From: Planctomycetota bacterium
GTDB taxonomy: Bacteria; Planctomycetota; UBA1135; JADKAF01
DNA: 64,000 nucleotides
NCBI GenBank assembly: GCA_016719295.1
Contig: JADKAF010000001.1
Span: 3,162,001 to 3,226,000, forward strand
Direction: 5' to 3'
Part shown: piece by piece, positions 1 through 8,886 of the stretch
Numbering within the stretch: the stretch's first letter is position 1
Layout: each line of letters opens with the position of its first letter
Made by a program: the position numbers and the translations under genes
The notes under the pieces: model-generated
The model's input: only the letters and a program-made list of their open reading frames with translations
Databases searched by the model: none
What the model was told of the DNA's origin: nothing

Positions 1-1000
1 CCTCGACGCCGAGCGTCAGCGGATAGAACCAGAGCAGCGTCAGCACGATCGCGGTGCCCAGCAAGCCGCCCGCGAGGCCGAGCAGCACGCCTTCGCCCGC
101 GATGAGCGCCAGCAGCTTCGGCTTCGTGAGGCCGATCGTCTCCAGCACCGCGAGCTCGGGAGCGCGCGATTGCGCCGAGATGAAGACCGTGTTCGCGAGC
201 ACGAGCGCCACGACGAGCACCGCGAGATAGCCGAGCACTCGTCCGAACGAGACGATCTCGGCGACCTCCTGCACGGCGGCCGCGACGAAGGCCTGCAGCG
301 ACTTCGTGTCGGTGCGCGCTTCATCGGTGCGGAAGATCTCGTCGACCTTGGCGGCGATCTCCTCCGGATCCACGCCGTCCTTCACGCGCACGAGGAACTG
401 CGTCGCCGAGCCTTGGCGCTTCTGCGCGAGCGAGAGCTGCGCGAGATGCACGAAGGCCAGGTTCGCGACGCCCGCCGCGGGGCCGCGCACGATGCCGGCC
501 ACCTCGACGTCGATGTCGCCCAAGCGCACGCGCTGCCCGACGAGGGCCTTCCTGCGCTCGGCGAGACGCTCGCCGATCAGCGCGGCATCCGAGCGCACGC
601 GGAAGGCCTCCAGCGAGCCGGAGAGGAACTCGAGCTCGTAGAGCGAGCTTAAGCGCTCGGCCTCGACGCCGTGCAAGGTCACCAGGTCCAGGTTCGAGCG
701 GCACGAGTTCACGTAGACCAGCGTCGGCAAGACCTCCTCGACCTCGGGCAGATCGCGGATGGTCTGCGCGTAGCGCACCGGCAGCTCGGAGGTCAGCGGG
801 CAGAAACGGCTGTCCTGGAACACGACCAGGACCGGCTGGGCCGAGCGCGCGGAGAGGTCGTCCACGCCGCGGTCGACGGTGCGCACGAAGACGAAGAGCG
901 CCATCGCGAGCGCCGCCCCGAGCACCGTGCAGAGCGAGCGCAAGCGCGCGCGGAGCGCCGTGCGCAAGACATACGGCAAGAAGCGCAGCAGCTCACGCAT
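1..1000 (-). CDS. FtsX/MacB-type ABC transporter permease (partial, cut by window edge)
   Basis: Inner-membrane permease of a tripartite export system. The minus-strand reading from ATG at 998-1000 begins MRELLRFLPYVLRTALRAR, followed by a hydrophobic segment around residues 20-40. A periplasmic MacB_PCD-like region follows (RLSSLYELEFLSGS, ALIGERLAERRKALVGQRV). The FtsX-like TM block then starts (GYLAVLVVALVLANTVFISA; ELAVLETIGLTKPKLLALIAGEG) and runs off the window, so the last TM helices are missing. Its start overlaps the end of the ATPase gene by 8 bases, as expected for a translationally coupled operon. The substrate is unknown. The CC-rich protein at the head of the operon hints at metal or thiol chemistry, but that is inference. 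Confidence 0.9.
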   Translation of the reverse strand, partial: MRELLRFLPYVLRTALRARLRSLCTVLGAALAMALFVFVRTVDRGVDDLSARSAQPVLVVFQDSRFCPLTSELPVRYAQTIRDLPEVEEVLPTLVYVNSCRSNLDLVTLHGVEAERLSSLYELEFLSGSLEAFRVRSDAALIGERLAERRKALVGQRVRLGDIDVEVAGIVRGPAAGVANLAFVHLAQLSLAQKRQGSATQFLVRVKDGVDPEEIAAKVDEIFRTDEARTDTKSLQAFVAAAVQEVAEIVSFGRVLGYLAVLVVALVLANTVFISAQSRAPELAVLETIGLTKPKLLALIAGEGVLLGLAGGLLGTAIVLTLLWFYPLTLGVE

Positions 1001-1682
1001 GGGCAGCTCCCGCCGCGACGAGGCGGCCCTTGTCGAGCTCGACCACGCGGCTCGCATAGCGCGCGGCCGCGGGATCGTGCGTCACCATCACCAAGGTCTT
1101 CTCGAACTCGCGGTTCAAGCGCTGCAAGAGCTCGAGCGTCGTCGAGGCGACCTTGCGGTCCAGGTTCCCCGTCGGCTCGTCGGCGAGGAGCAGCGTCGGA
1201 TCGGTGACGATCGCGCGCGCGATCGCGACGCGCTGCTGCTGTCCGCCGGAGAGCTGGCGCGGCAGGTGGTGCGCGCGATCGATCAAGCCGACCGCGGCGA
1301 GCGCGAGCTCGACCTTCGCGCGGCGCTGGGCCTTGGAGAGCGGGAGGAGCAGCAACGGCACCTCGACGTTCTCCCAGGCCGTGAGCACGGGGATCAGGTT
1401 GTAGCTCTGGAACACATAGCCCACGTGGCTGGTCCTCCAGCGCGCGAGCTCGCGCGAGGAGAGCGTCGCGATGTCGACCCCGCCGATCGCGACGCGGCCG
1501 CGCGTCGGCTGATCGATGCCCGCGAGCAGGTGCAGCAGCGTCGTCTTGCCGCTGCCCGAGGGCCCCATCAACGCCACGAACTCGCCGGCCTCGATGTCGA
1601 AGTCGAGCTCTTCCAGCGGCGTGACCGCCTCCGAGGTCCCGCCGTAGGTCTTCGTGACGCCGCGCAGCTCGATCAAGCTCAT
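993..1682 (-). CDS. MacB/LolD-family ABC transporter ATP-binding protein
   Basis: Cytoplasmic ATPase (229 aa) that powers the adjacent FtsX-type permease. All canonical motifs are intact: Walker A GPSGSGKT (about 40-47), Q-loop FQSYN (91-95), signature LSGGQ (144-148), Walker B/D-loop LLLADEPTGNLD (164-175) and switch His202 (VTHD). Length matches the LolD/MacB ATPase family. ATG at 1680-1682 overlaps the stop of the upstream membrane-fusion gene by 4 bases (ATGA), and its own end overlaps the permease start. Gene order (outer-membrane factor, fusion protein, ATPase, permease) indicates a MacAB-TolC-like efflux machine rather than lipoprotein sorting. Confidence 0.95.
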   Translation of the reverse strand: MSLIELRGVTKTYGGTSEAVTPLEELDFDIEAGEFVALMGPSGSGKTTLLHLLAGIDQPTRGRVAIGGVDIATLSSRELARWRTSHVGYVFQSYNLIPVLTAWENVEVPLLLLPLSKAQRRAKVELALAAVGLIDRAHHLPRQLSGGQQQRVAIARAIVTDPTLLLADEPTGNLDRKVASTTLELLQRLNREFEKTLVMVTHDPAAARYASRVVELDKGRLVAAGAAHA

Positions 1683-3157
1683 CGCTCTTCCTCCACGCGG
1701 ATGCGCGTGCCCTCTTCCACCACGTCCAGCAGCACGCGCTGCGTCGCCGAGAGATCGCCGCGCACGAGCGACTGCTCGCCGCGCGTCTCCAGCACCTCCA
1801 CGGCGACGCGCCGCGCGCGCCCCGACGAAGGATCGTGCACCTGCACCGCGCCCGCGTGGATCGCGCGGCTCGAGATCAGCCAGCGCGTTTCCGCCTCGGG
1901 CGACTGCGCTTCCTCGGCCGCGGCGACGAAGCGCGCGCGGCAGAGCGTCTCGGGGCGGAGCAGCGGATCGGGATCGATCAGCGCGACCTTCACCTGCAGC
2001 GTGTTCTTCAGCAGGTCCGACTCGCGCTGCACGCGCAGCACCCGGCCCTGCGTCACGCGCGCGCCGGTGACCTCGCTGCGCACCTCGACCGCGCCGCCTT
2101 CGCGCACCGCGGCCACCATCGCGAGCGGGACGTCGACGCGCGCTTGCAACCGCGTGCGATCGTAGAGCGAGACGATCGCCTCGCCTTCGGGACCGACCGC
2201 GGCGCCCGGTGCCGCGAGCAGCTTCATCACGACGCCGCTCCGCGGGGCGCGCACCTCGCACCAGGCGAGCTCGCGCTCGGCGATGGCGAGCTCGGCGTCG
2301 GCGCGCGCGAGCTCCGCGCGCGCCAGCTCGAGCGCAGCCTGCGCGGAGGCGTGCGCGGTGGCGAGCTCGCGCGGGTTCTCGCGCAGCTCCTCCGCGAGGG
2401 ATAGCGCCGCGCGATCCTGCACGACCTCCTTCGCGAGCTCCGCCACCATGCGCTCCGCGGCGACCAGTCGTGCATCGGCCGCGGCGAGCTCCGCTTCGGC
2501 CTTGGCGAGCGCCACGGGGAAGCTCGCGCCGGCTTGCGCGAGCTTGCGCTGGCCGTCGAGCTCGGCGACACGCACGGCTCGATCGGCTACGGCCGCGCGC
2601 TGATTCGCCGCCGCCGCCGCCTCGCGCTCCTCCGCCGTCTCGAGCTCGCGTCGCGCTTCGATCGCCGCGGCGCGGAGCGGGCCGCGCTGCTCGAGCGCCG
2701 CGAGCGCACCCGCGAGCTGCGCCTCGGCCTCCGCGACGCGAGCCGCGCGGAGCGCGCGCTCGCTGCGCGCGCGCTCCGCCGCCGCGAGGAGCTCTGCGCT
2801 CTGCAGACGCCCGATCACGGTCTCGTTCTCGCGCACTTCGTGGCCCTCGAGCACGAGCAGCTCCTCCAAGCGGCCGCTCACCAGCGGACGCACGAAGATC
2901 GGGAAGGGCTCGGGCTCGACCCAGCCGGCGGCTTCGGCGACGACGCGCGCGGCGCGCGCGCCCTCGGCCTGCTCCAAGCGCGGCCGCTCGCTCGCGACGA
3001 GGCGCGGCGGGAAGATCCAGCCCCACGCGAAGCTCGCGCCGAGAGAGGCGAGGAGCAGCAGCACCGCGAGCCCGGCGAGGCGCGGCCCGAGCGGCTTCTT
3101 CGGAACCGCGCTCGCCGTCGCACCACGGCGGAGCCCCGAGAGATCGAGCGCGCTCAT
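1679..3157 (-). CDS. HlyD/RND-type periplasmic membrane fusion protein
   Basis: Periplasmic adaptor (492 aa) linking the inner-membrane ABC pair to the outer-membrane factor. A single N-terminal TM anchor (about 25-48, LAGLAVLLLLASLGASFAWG) is followed by a split biotinyl-lipoyl-like domain (GRLEELLVLEGHEVRENETV near 95-115, and WCEVRAPRSGVVMKLLAAPG after the hairpin). Between them lies a long Ala/Glu/Arg-rich alpha-helical coiled-coil hairpin of about 190 residues. Beta-barrel and membrane-proximal domains follow. The coiled coil is longer than in typical MacA, which suggests a tall adaptor reaching its partner. It overlaps both neighbouring genes by 4 bases, so the genes are probably translated as one operon. 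Confidence 0.92.
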   Translation of the reverse strand: MSALDLSGLRRGATASAVPKKPLGPRLAGLAVLLLLASLGASFAWGWIFPPRLVASERPRLEQAEGARAARVVAEAAGWVEPEPFPIFVRPLVSGRLEELLVLEGHEVRENETVIGRLQSAELLAAAERARSERALRAARVAEAEAQLAGALAALEQRGPLRAAAIEARRELETAEEREAAAAANQRAAVADRAVRVAELDGQRKLAQAGASFPVALAKAEAELAAADARLVAAERMVAELAKEVVQDRAALSLAEELRENPRELATAHASAQAALELARAELARADAELAIAERELAWCEVRAPRSGVVMKLLAAPGAAVGPEGEAIVSLYDRTRLQARVDVPLAMVAAVREGGAVEVRSEVTGARVTQGRVLRVQRESDLLKNTLQVKVALIDPDPLLRPETLCRARFVAAAEEAQSPEAETRWLISSRAIHAGAVQVHDPSSGRARRVAVEVLETRGEQSLVRGDLSATQRVLLDVVEEGTRIRVEEER

Positions 3158-4428
3158 GGCCGGCCCTCCGCGACGAGCTCCGCGCGCTCGCGCGCATACG
3201 GGACGGCGCCGCCGCGCGCACCGGCGCGCGCGAGCAGCTCCGCCTCGCGCAAGCTGGCCATGCGCCGCTCGCCGGAGTCGCGCGCCCACATCGCCGCTCG
3301 CTCGGCGACCATCTCGAAGGCAGCGGCATCGAGCTCGAGCTCGGCGCGGGCACTCTGCAGCGCGAGCTCGGCGGCGTGCGTCGCCGCTTCGAGCTGCTGC
3401 ACGCGTGCCGAAGCGAGAGCGAGGTCTTGCTCGAGGATCCAGAGCTCCTCCTCCGCGGCGAGCCAGGTCGCGTCGAGCTCCGCGCGCGCCGCCTCCCGTC
3501 GCTCGCGCGCCGCCCGCACGGGCCCCCCGGCGTCGAGCGGCAGATACACCTGGAACATGCCGCCCCACGACGAGCTGCCGATCATCCACTCGGGTCCGAC
3601 GCGGAGCCGCGGATACTGCGCGGCTGAGGCTTCGTAGAGCGCGGCTTCCGCGCGCAGGTAGCGCGCCTCCGCGACGCGGAGATCGGGTCGCGCGGCGAAG
3701 TCCACGACGAGCTGCGCACGCGCGAGGAACTCGTCCTCATCGCCGGCATCGAAGCGCAGGCGCGGGCAGCGCTCGCGCGGCACGCCGAGACGCCGTGCGA
3801 AGCGCGCGCGCAAGCGCTCGCGCTCGGCCGCGAGCTCCTGCTGCTCGAGCTCGGCCGCGAGGCGCGCCGAGCGCAGGCGCGCGACTGCGTTCGGCGAGGC
3901 GAGCCCGGCGCTCTCGAAGGCGCGCTCGTCCACGTCGAAGCGCGGCGGTGCAAGCTGCTCCAGGCGCTGCGCGCTAAGGAAGATCGCGGCGAGCTCGGTG
4001 CCGAGGCGCCAGCGCGCTTCTTGCCACTCCGCGACGAGCAAGGCTCGCTCGGCCTCCGCGCTGTCGAAAGCCGCACCGCGTTGCAGCAGCCCGAAGAGCT
4101 CGGCCGGATCGATGGTGAGATCGGCCATCCCGTCGCGCGTGCCCATCGAGTACATGAGCTCGAAGCCGGGGACGTCGAGCAACGCCGCGCGAGCTTCGTG
4201 CGCGCGACGCCGGAGCTCCGGATCGCGCTCCTCGGCGAAGCGCAGGGCGCCGGCGAGATCGAGCTCGACCGGGACGTCGCTCTGGGCGAGCTCGCGCCCG
4301 ATGGCAGCGAGCTCGACCGGCGCGGCTTCGTAGCTCTCGCAGCCGGCGAGCAGGAAGGCGCCACAGACGACGAGCGCCGAAGGATGCGCCGAGAGCCGAG
4401 CGCGTGATCTGGGATACATGGAGGCCAC
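3154..4428 (-). CDS. TolC-like outer membrane efflux lipoprotein
   Basis: Outer-membrane channel component (up to 424 aa). The N-terminus has a lipoprotein signal ending in the lipobox LLAGC (about residues 26-30), so the mature protein should be lipid-anchored. The rest is long alternating helices rich in Ala/Glu/Arg, with the OEP-family pattern LDLAGALRFAEERDPELRRR near the N-terminus and a second half resembling the first. An alternative ATG lies three codons in (MYPRSR, 4419), which gives a better signal peptide start. The stop overlaps the fusion-protein ATG by 4 bases. Similarity to CusC/CzcC/TolC is by fold pattern only. Confidence 0.85.
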   Translation of the reverse strand: MASMYPRSRARLSAHPSALVVCGAFLLAGCESYEAAPVELAAIGRELAQSDVPVELDLAGALRFAEERDPELRRRAHEARAALLDVPGFELMYSMGTRDGMADLTIDPAELFGLLQRGAAFDSAEAERALLVAEWQEARWRLGTELAAIFLSAQRLEQLAPPRFDVDERAFESAGLASPNAVARLRSARLAAELEQQELAAERERLRARFARRLGVPRERCPRLRFDAGDEDEFLARAQLVVDFAARPDLRVAEARYLRAEAALYEASAAQYPRLRVGPEWMIGSSSWGGMFQVYLPLDAGGPVRAARERREAARAELDATWLAAEEELWILEQDLALASARVQQLEAATHAAELALQSARAELELDAAAFEMVAERAAMWARDSGERRMASLREAELLARAGARGGAVPYARERAELVAEGRP

Positions 4429-4585
4429 CTCGAAGCGCTCCGCTCCTCGCAGCGCACAGAGCGCTTCCGCGCGAGGAGCACGGGATCAGCAAGACCGCAG
4501 GCGATGCGCGCCGCGAGCAACAGGAGCTGCCGCGGAACGCGAGCGCCGCTCGCCGCAGTTCCGTGCGGCGAGGCTCGGTCCGCTC

Positions 4586-5146
4586 TCAGATCCGGAGCAA
4601 GGTGGTGGATACGATCGCGCGCAGGTTCTGCAGCGGCGGTGGATCGACCAAGCGATCCGCGAGCATCGAGGCTCGCAGGGTGCAGGCCGTGCGCGGGAGC
4701 TGCGGCGCGCACGCCGGAGCCAGCACAGGCAGCGCGGCCAGCTCCGCCGCGCGCGACCAGGTCGGCGGCAGCGGCAGCGGACCGTAGCCCAGCTCCACCG
4801 GAGAGCTGGTGCAGCAGGCGCCGGCGGACTCGAGCTGCTCGGCGTCACCCGGCGCGCCCTCTTCCTCTTCCTCGGCGCCGCCGCTGCCCGCATGGGCGCA
4901 GCAGGAGCGCGGAGCTTCGGGAGCTTCCTCGATCGCGAGCGAGCTCGGCATCTCCACCGAGCAGCAGCCACCCGGGTGATCCGCGCAGCAGCTGCGCTCG
5001 GCGAAGGCGAGCTGGACGTGGGCGTCGCAGCACGGCCCCGAGCAGATCACCAGCACGCGCAGATAACCCGCCGCCAGCAACGACAGCACCGTCCAGGCCA
5101 GGGCCCGGAGCGGCGAGGTGTTGCGGGGAGAACGAGGCGCGTGCAT
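4586..5146 (-). CDS. Exported Cys-Cys-rich protein at head of efflux operon
   Basis: This 186-aa protein matches no family I recognise. It has an N-terminal hydrophobic segment (about 14-35) ending in VICSGPCCD, then several vicinal cysteine pairs (SGPCCDAH, RSCCADHPGGCCS, RSCCAH, ACCTS), some flanked by His or Asp. An acidic run (EEEEEG) and a Pro/Leu-rich tail follow. CC pairs with nearby His are common in metal-binding periplasmic proteins, so a metal sensor, scavenger or chaperone for the downstream efflux system is possible. This is inference. It reads in the operon direction, with about 157 bases separating it from the outer-membrane factor gene. Confidence 0.7.
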   Translation of the reverse strand: MHAPRSPRNTSPLRALAWTVLSLLAAGYLRVLVICSGPCCDAHVQLAFAERSCCADHPGGCCSVEMPSSLAIEEAPEAPRSCCAHAGSGGAEEEEEGAPGDAEQLESAGACCTSSPVELGYGPLPLPPTWSRAAELAALPVLAPACAPQLPRTACTLRASMLADRLVDPPPLQNLRAIVSTTLLRI

Positions 5147-5415
5147 GTAGGGCGTACGAAAGAGTCCAGGCTTCCTTCTATGCGGCCTCGCCGGAAACCG
5201 TCAAGCGCGCGCGGACCGACGCGGGGCCTCGGGAGAGAGCGTCCGAGGGGCTCGAGAGGTGCTGTCGACCCAGAGGCTGTCGACCCAGGCGCGCGGGGTG
5301 GGCTCCGGCCGACGCTCTGGTCCCGGATCGTGGCGAGGAGGCCGACGCGCGACGGCGAGCGAGCCCTGTCGAAACATGCCGCGTCGAGCGCGCGGCTCGC
5401 GATCCGCTCGCGCCC
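5147..5415. other. Intergenic region upstream of the efflux operon
   Basis: This gap lies between the 3' end of the kinase-like gene and the start of the CC-rich gene, both on the minus strand, so it should hold the efflux operon promoter. I see no convincing ORF. It contains a short direct-repeat array (listed separately at 5253-5295) and no clear terminator. Confidence 0.5.
5253..5295. repeat. Short 15-bp direct repeats (CGACCCAG...)
   Basis: Two adjacent 15-base units start at 5266 (CGACCCAGAGGCTGT) and 5281 (CGACCCAGGCGCGCG). A related 13-base unit (CGAGAGGTGCTGT) sits just before them at 5253. The units resemble those at 23740-23799, and the last unit in both arrays is close to CGACYCAGG.CGCG. 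The position is about 110-150 bases upstream of the start of the efflux operon. No function is known. Confidence 0.5.
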
Positions 5416-6222
5416 CTAGAGCCGCCCCAGCAAGGTCTCGAGCACCTCGCCCTTCCCGAAGCTGGCGTTCTCTCGGCGATCGGCCCAGCGCTTGGCGATG
5501 CGCCGCAGCGAGCGGCCGTGCGCGCCCCAGTGCGCGGCCTCGCGCAGCAGCTCCTTCCGCGCGTACCCCGCGATGAACGCATCGAGCGCGGCCCCGAAGC
5601 TCTCCTTGGTCGACTTCGCGAGCGAGCGCAGCGCGGTGGAGAGCTCTTGCGCGAGGGCTTCGCGGATCGGGGTGCCCGAGCAGAAGGCGCCTTCGAGATC
5701 GAAGTGCACGAGCTGCTCGCCGCGCGCGAAGACGTGAATGAGCCCGGCGTGCTCGTGCACGAGCCCGAGCTCGTCTCGGGCCGCCGCGCGCTCGTGGCGT
5801 TCTCCGTGATTCGCGCCGTAGCGCTCGATCCACTGGGCCTTCGCGGCCCAGCTCACCGCCGGATCGCGCACCACCGTCTTCAGCAGCGGCGCGTCGACGT
5901 ACTCGAGCCAGAGCGCCGGTCCCTCGAGACCCGGAGGCAGCGGCTCGTCGAGCACGCGCACGACGTCGAAGCCCTCGCGCGCCCAGAGCGCCAACCCGCG
6001 TTGCTCGTTCCGCATGCGCACGTCGGCCCGCACGCCGCTGACCCCCTGCACCGCCTGCGTCAGATGCTCGGAGAGCGCCTCGACGAAGGGCGAGCGGCGC
6101 GGACGGTAGAGCTTCAGCAGCCGCGGCTTCGGGGAACGGAAGAGCCAGAGCGCGTTGCCGCGGCCCCGCGCGTCCGAGTCCTGCAGCACCTCCGCATCGG
6201 CCGGAGGCAAGAGGCGCCTCAT
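5416..6222 (-). CDS. Lipopolysaccharide kinase (InaA/Kdo kinase)-like protein
   Basis: A 268-aa protein with a small-kinase fold. The N-lobe has an invariant-type lysine context (PRLLKLYRPRRSPFVEALSE), and the C-lobe has a HFDLEGAF segment that corresponds to the DFG-like metal-binding loop of Kdo/InaA kinases. The catalytic loop region (GLVHEHAGLIHVFARG) is poorly conserved and lacks an obvious HxD, so activity is uncertain. The ATG overlaps the stop of the neighbouring kinase-like gene by 4 bases, so the two are co-translated and may form a pair acting on an envelope glycolipid. Role in lipid A or core phosphorylation is inferred from family only. Confidence 0.72.
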   Translation of the reverse strand: MRRLLPPADAEVLQDSDARGRGNALWLFRSPKPRLLKLYRPRRSPFVEALSEHLTQAVQGVSGVRADVRMRNEQRGLALWAREGFDVVRVLDEPLPPGLEGPALWLEYVDAPLLKTVVRDPAVSWAAKAQWIERYGANHGERHERAAARDELGLVHEHAGLIHVFARGEQLVHFDLEGAFCSGTPIREALAQELSTALRSLAKSTKESFGAALDAFIAGYARKELLREAAHWGAHGRSLRRIAKRWADRRENASFGKGEVLETLLGRL

Positions 6223-7061
6223 CGCCGATCCAGGCGCTCGAGGAGGCGCTTCGCGATCGCCAGCTTCGAAGTCGGCTTCGCGAGCTTCTGCGAGCGCAGC
6301 ACGCGCTCGAGCGCCCGCAAGCCGCGCTGCATGATGCGCGGGTGGCGCACGAGGTAGAGCGCGGCCTGGCGCAGGCGCTCGCGCTTCGGATAGTGCGCGA
6401 TGGTCTCGTCGAGCAAGCGGTCGCGGAGCGTCGTCTCCATCGACTTCGAGGTGTGCCAGAGATACTGCAGGACCTCGTGGCCGACGTGCTCCTCGATGCG
6501 CGCGCGGCTGCGGTAGACCATCTCCAAGTCGAAGAAGAGGAAGCCGCCGTCGGGCATCAGCATCACGTGCTTGCAATCGCCGTTCTCGTGCACGAGGCGC
6601 GGCTCCTTCTGCGCGATGGCGAGCTCGTGGCGCTTCGACCACTCGGGCAGGAAGCGGCGCCACATCGCGAAGCGCTCGTCCGCGCTCTTCTGCTCGTCGG
6701 ACATCCAATCGATGAGCTTCCCGTGCGGGATGAACTCGATCAGGAGGTAGTAGCCCTCCTTGCAGCCCGGGGCCTTCACCTCGACGTCGTAGACCTCGGG
6801 CACGCGGATGCCGTTCGCCTTCCAGAGGGCGAGGCACTCGCGCTCGACCTTGCAGCGCGAGCTCGGCAGGTAACTCGTCTGGCCGGAGAGCCAGTTGGAG
6901 ACGCTCTTCTCCCAGCGCTCGACCGTGCCGCGCGAGTCGTAGTAGACCTTCAGTACGGCATGCCCGCCGCGGAACGGCACCTTGTAGAGGAAGTTGCCGT
7001 TCTTCAGCAGCAGATAAGGAGCGAGGTCGCCGAACTCGAGCACCTCACGCTTCGCGGCCAT
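6219..7061 (-). CDS. Lipopolysaccharide kinase-like (3-deoxy-D-manno-octulosonic acid kinase type) protein
   Basis: A 280-aa kinase-fold protein. Visible landmarks are the N-lobe lysine strand (HAVLKVYYDSRG), the hinge-like YYLLIEFIPHGKLIDWM, the catalytic-loop-like LVHENGDCKHVMLMPDGG and the metal-binding FLFFDLEMVYRSR. The HENGDCKHVM loop keeps a plausible Asp and Lys, so this copy looks more active than its downstream partner. Start ATG at 7059-7061 gives MAAKREVLEFGDL and the usual length for Kdo/WaaP-like kinases. Longer upstream extensions of the frame are Arg-rich shadow sequence. The pair may act in series on the same envelope lipid. Confidence 0.75.
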   Translation of the reverse strand: MAAKREVLEFGDLAPYLLLKNGNFLYKVPFRGGHAVLKVYYDSRGTVERWEKSVSNWLSGQTSYLPSSRCKVERECLALWKANGIRVPEVYDVEVKAPGCKEGYYLLIEFIPHGKLIDWMSDEQKSADERFAMWRRFLPEWSKRHELAIAQKEPRLVHENGDCKHVMLMPDGGFLFFDLEMVYRSRARIEEHVGHEVLQYLWHTSKSMETTLRDRLLDETIAHYPKRERLRQAALYLVRHPRIMQRGLRALERVLRSQKLAKPTSKLAIAKRLLERLDRR

Positions 7062-7211
7062 CGTTCGCCTCGACTCTGGGCCTTCGTACCGGGGTTTGCG
7101 AAGCGGGACATGGTGCCCGGAGAAGCGGCCGTTTTCACGCCTCAATCCGGCTCCTCCGAGGAGCGGCGCTTGGCGCGGGCCCTCCTGCGTCGTTAGCCTC
7201 GCCCCCGTCGC

Positions 7212-8882
7212 ATGCAGCCCTCCGAACCCGTGAACGCTCCTCCGGCCCTTGTCGTCCGCGGCCTCGTGCGCCGCTACGGCGCGCGCGCCGCACTGGACGG
7301 TCTCGATCTCGAGGTCCCGGAGGGCTCCCTCTTCGGTCTCCTCGGACCGAACGGCGCGGGCAAGTCGACGCTCCTCCGCCTGGTGCTCGGCCTCGCGCGC
7401 CCCGACGCAGGCGCGATCGCGATCTTCGGCCGCGACGTGCAGACGGACCCGGTCGCCGCGCTGGAACCGGTCGGCGCGCTGGTCGATGGCCCCGCCCTTC
7501 ATGCGCACTTGAGCGCGCGCGAGAACCTGCGCTGCTTCGCCCTCCTCTGCGGCGGCCTGCCCGACGCCGAGCTTGAAGCGCTGCTCGAACGCGTGGGTCT
7601 GCTCGAGCGCGCGGACGACAAGGTCGGCGGCTTCTCCTACGGCATGCGCATGCGCCTCGGCTTGGCGCTGGCGCTGCTGCGCCGCCCGCGGCTCCTCTTG
7701 CTCGACGAGCCCACCGACGGCCTCGACCCCGCCGGCGTGCAAGCGGTGCGCGCGTTCCTGCGCGAGCTCCAGCGCACGGGCACGACGATCGTCCTCTCGA
7801 GCCATCTGCTCGGCGAGATCGAAGCCGTCTGCGATCGCGCGGTGATCGTCGTGCGCGGGCGCGTGATCGCGAGCGGCACGATGGCGCAGCTCACCTCACG
7901 CGGGAGCTTGGAGCAGCGCTTCCTCGAGCTCACGAAGCAGGCCGATCGCGGCGACGGCTTCGCGGCACCCGTCGTGCCGCCGATCGCGACGCCGCGCCGC
8001 GGGAGCTTTCTCGGCGCATGGCGCTCCGAGCTCTTGAAGCTCGTGCGCGCCCGCGTGGCCTGGACCGCGCTCGCGCTCGCGATCGCCCTCGCCCTCTTCG
8101 GCGCGCTGCGCGCGCCCGAAGCGCAGCACGCGCTCGCGGCCCCCCGGAACGGCTTCACCGCGCTCGCGAGCGGCATGGCCCCGGTGAACTGGCTCCTCGC
8201 CGCCCTCGCCTTGATCGGCGGCGCCACCGCGATCGCCGGCGAGACGCAGGACGGGACCTTGCGCTCCGCGCTCGCGCGCCCGCTGCCGCGCGGCTCCCTC
8301 CTCGCCGGCAAGGCCGCCTCGCTCGCGACGCAGCTCGCCGCGGTGCAGCTCGCGGCGCTCCTCGCGGCGCTCCTCGCGGCAGGCGTCACGCTGGGCTTCG
8401 CCTCGCCGCTCGACGCGCGCGAGCTCGACGATCCGCTGCAGAGCGCGGCCTTCGGCGCGGACGCGCTGCGCGCGAGCGCCTTGCTCGCGACGCTGAGCGG
8501 CTTCCTCGCGGCCATCGCGGTCGGCATGCTCGGCTTCGTCGTCTCGACGATCGCCCGACGCTCGCCCGACGCGATCCTGCAAGCGGCGCTCTCCCTCGCG
8601 GTGCTCGTCCTGCTCGGCGAGGGCTTCGCTCTCGGCGCCGAGCGCGCGCTCTGCTTCCCGAGCTATCTCGGCGGCACCTGGCAGCACCTGCTCGAGCTCG
8701 GCGAGAAGCGCGTCGGCGCCGCGTGGTGCTGGGGCAACAGCGCGCTGCTCTCCGCGACCGGCGACCTCGAGCTCGATCGCGCGCGCGCCGCGTGGCTCTC
8801 CCTCTGCGTGCCCGCGGGCAGCGCGCTGCTGCTCGGCACGATCGCCTGGGCGATCTTTCGCGCGCGCGACGTGCGCGCTTGA
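7212..8882 (+). CDS. ABC transporter with ATPase and ABC-2 permease fused in one chain
   Basis: A 556-aa fusion. Residues 12-235 form a CcmA/NatA-type ATPase with Walker A GPNGAGKST (45-53), a degenerate signature GGFSYGMRMRLGLAL (FSYGM in place of LSGGQ), Walker B LLLLDEPTDGLDPAG and a switch SSHLL. After a linker, residues about 262-556 form an ABC-2 membrane domain (FLGAWRSELLKLVRARVAW, GGATAIAGETQDGTLRSALARPLPRG, then roughly five more hydrophobic helices). These parts are usually separate genes (NatA + NatB/NosY-like). As one chain it would dimerise into a complete transporter. It is followed after 4 bases by the FG-GAP genes, so it may support their export or function, but that link is speculative. 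Confidence 0.9.
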   Translation: MQPSEPVNAPPALVVRGLVRRYGARAALDGLDLEVPEGSLFGLLGPNGAGKSTLLRLVLGLARPDAGAIAIFGRDVQTDPVAALEPVGALVDGPALHAHLSARENLRCFALLCGGLPDAELEALLERVGLLERADDKVGGFSYGMRMRLGLALALLRRPRLLLLDEPTDGLDPAGVQAVRAFLRELQRTGTTIVLSSHLLGEIEAVCDRAVIVVRGRVIASGTMAQLTSRGSLEQRFLELTKQADRGDGFAAPVVPPIATPRRGSFLGAWRSELLKLVRARVAWTALALAIALALFGALRAPEAQHALAAPRNGFTALASGMAPVNWLLAALALIGGATAIAGETQDGTLRSALARPLPRGSLLAGKAASLATQLAAVQLAALLAALLAAGVTLGFASPLDARELDDPLQSAAFGADALRASALLATLSGFLAAIAVGMLGFVVSTIARRSPDAILQAALSLAVLVLLGEGFALGAERALCFPSYLGGTWQHLLELGEKRVGAAWCWGNSALLSATGDLELDRARAAWLSLCVPAGSALLLGTIAWAIFRARDVRA

Positions 8883-8886
8883 GCCC

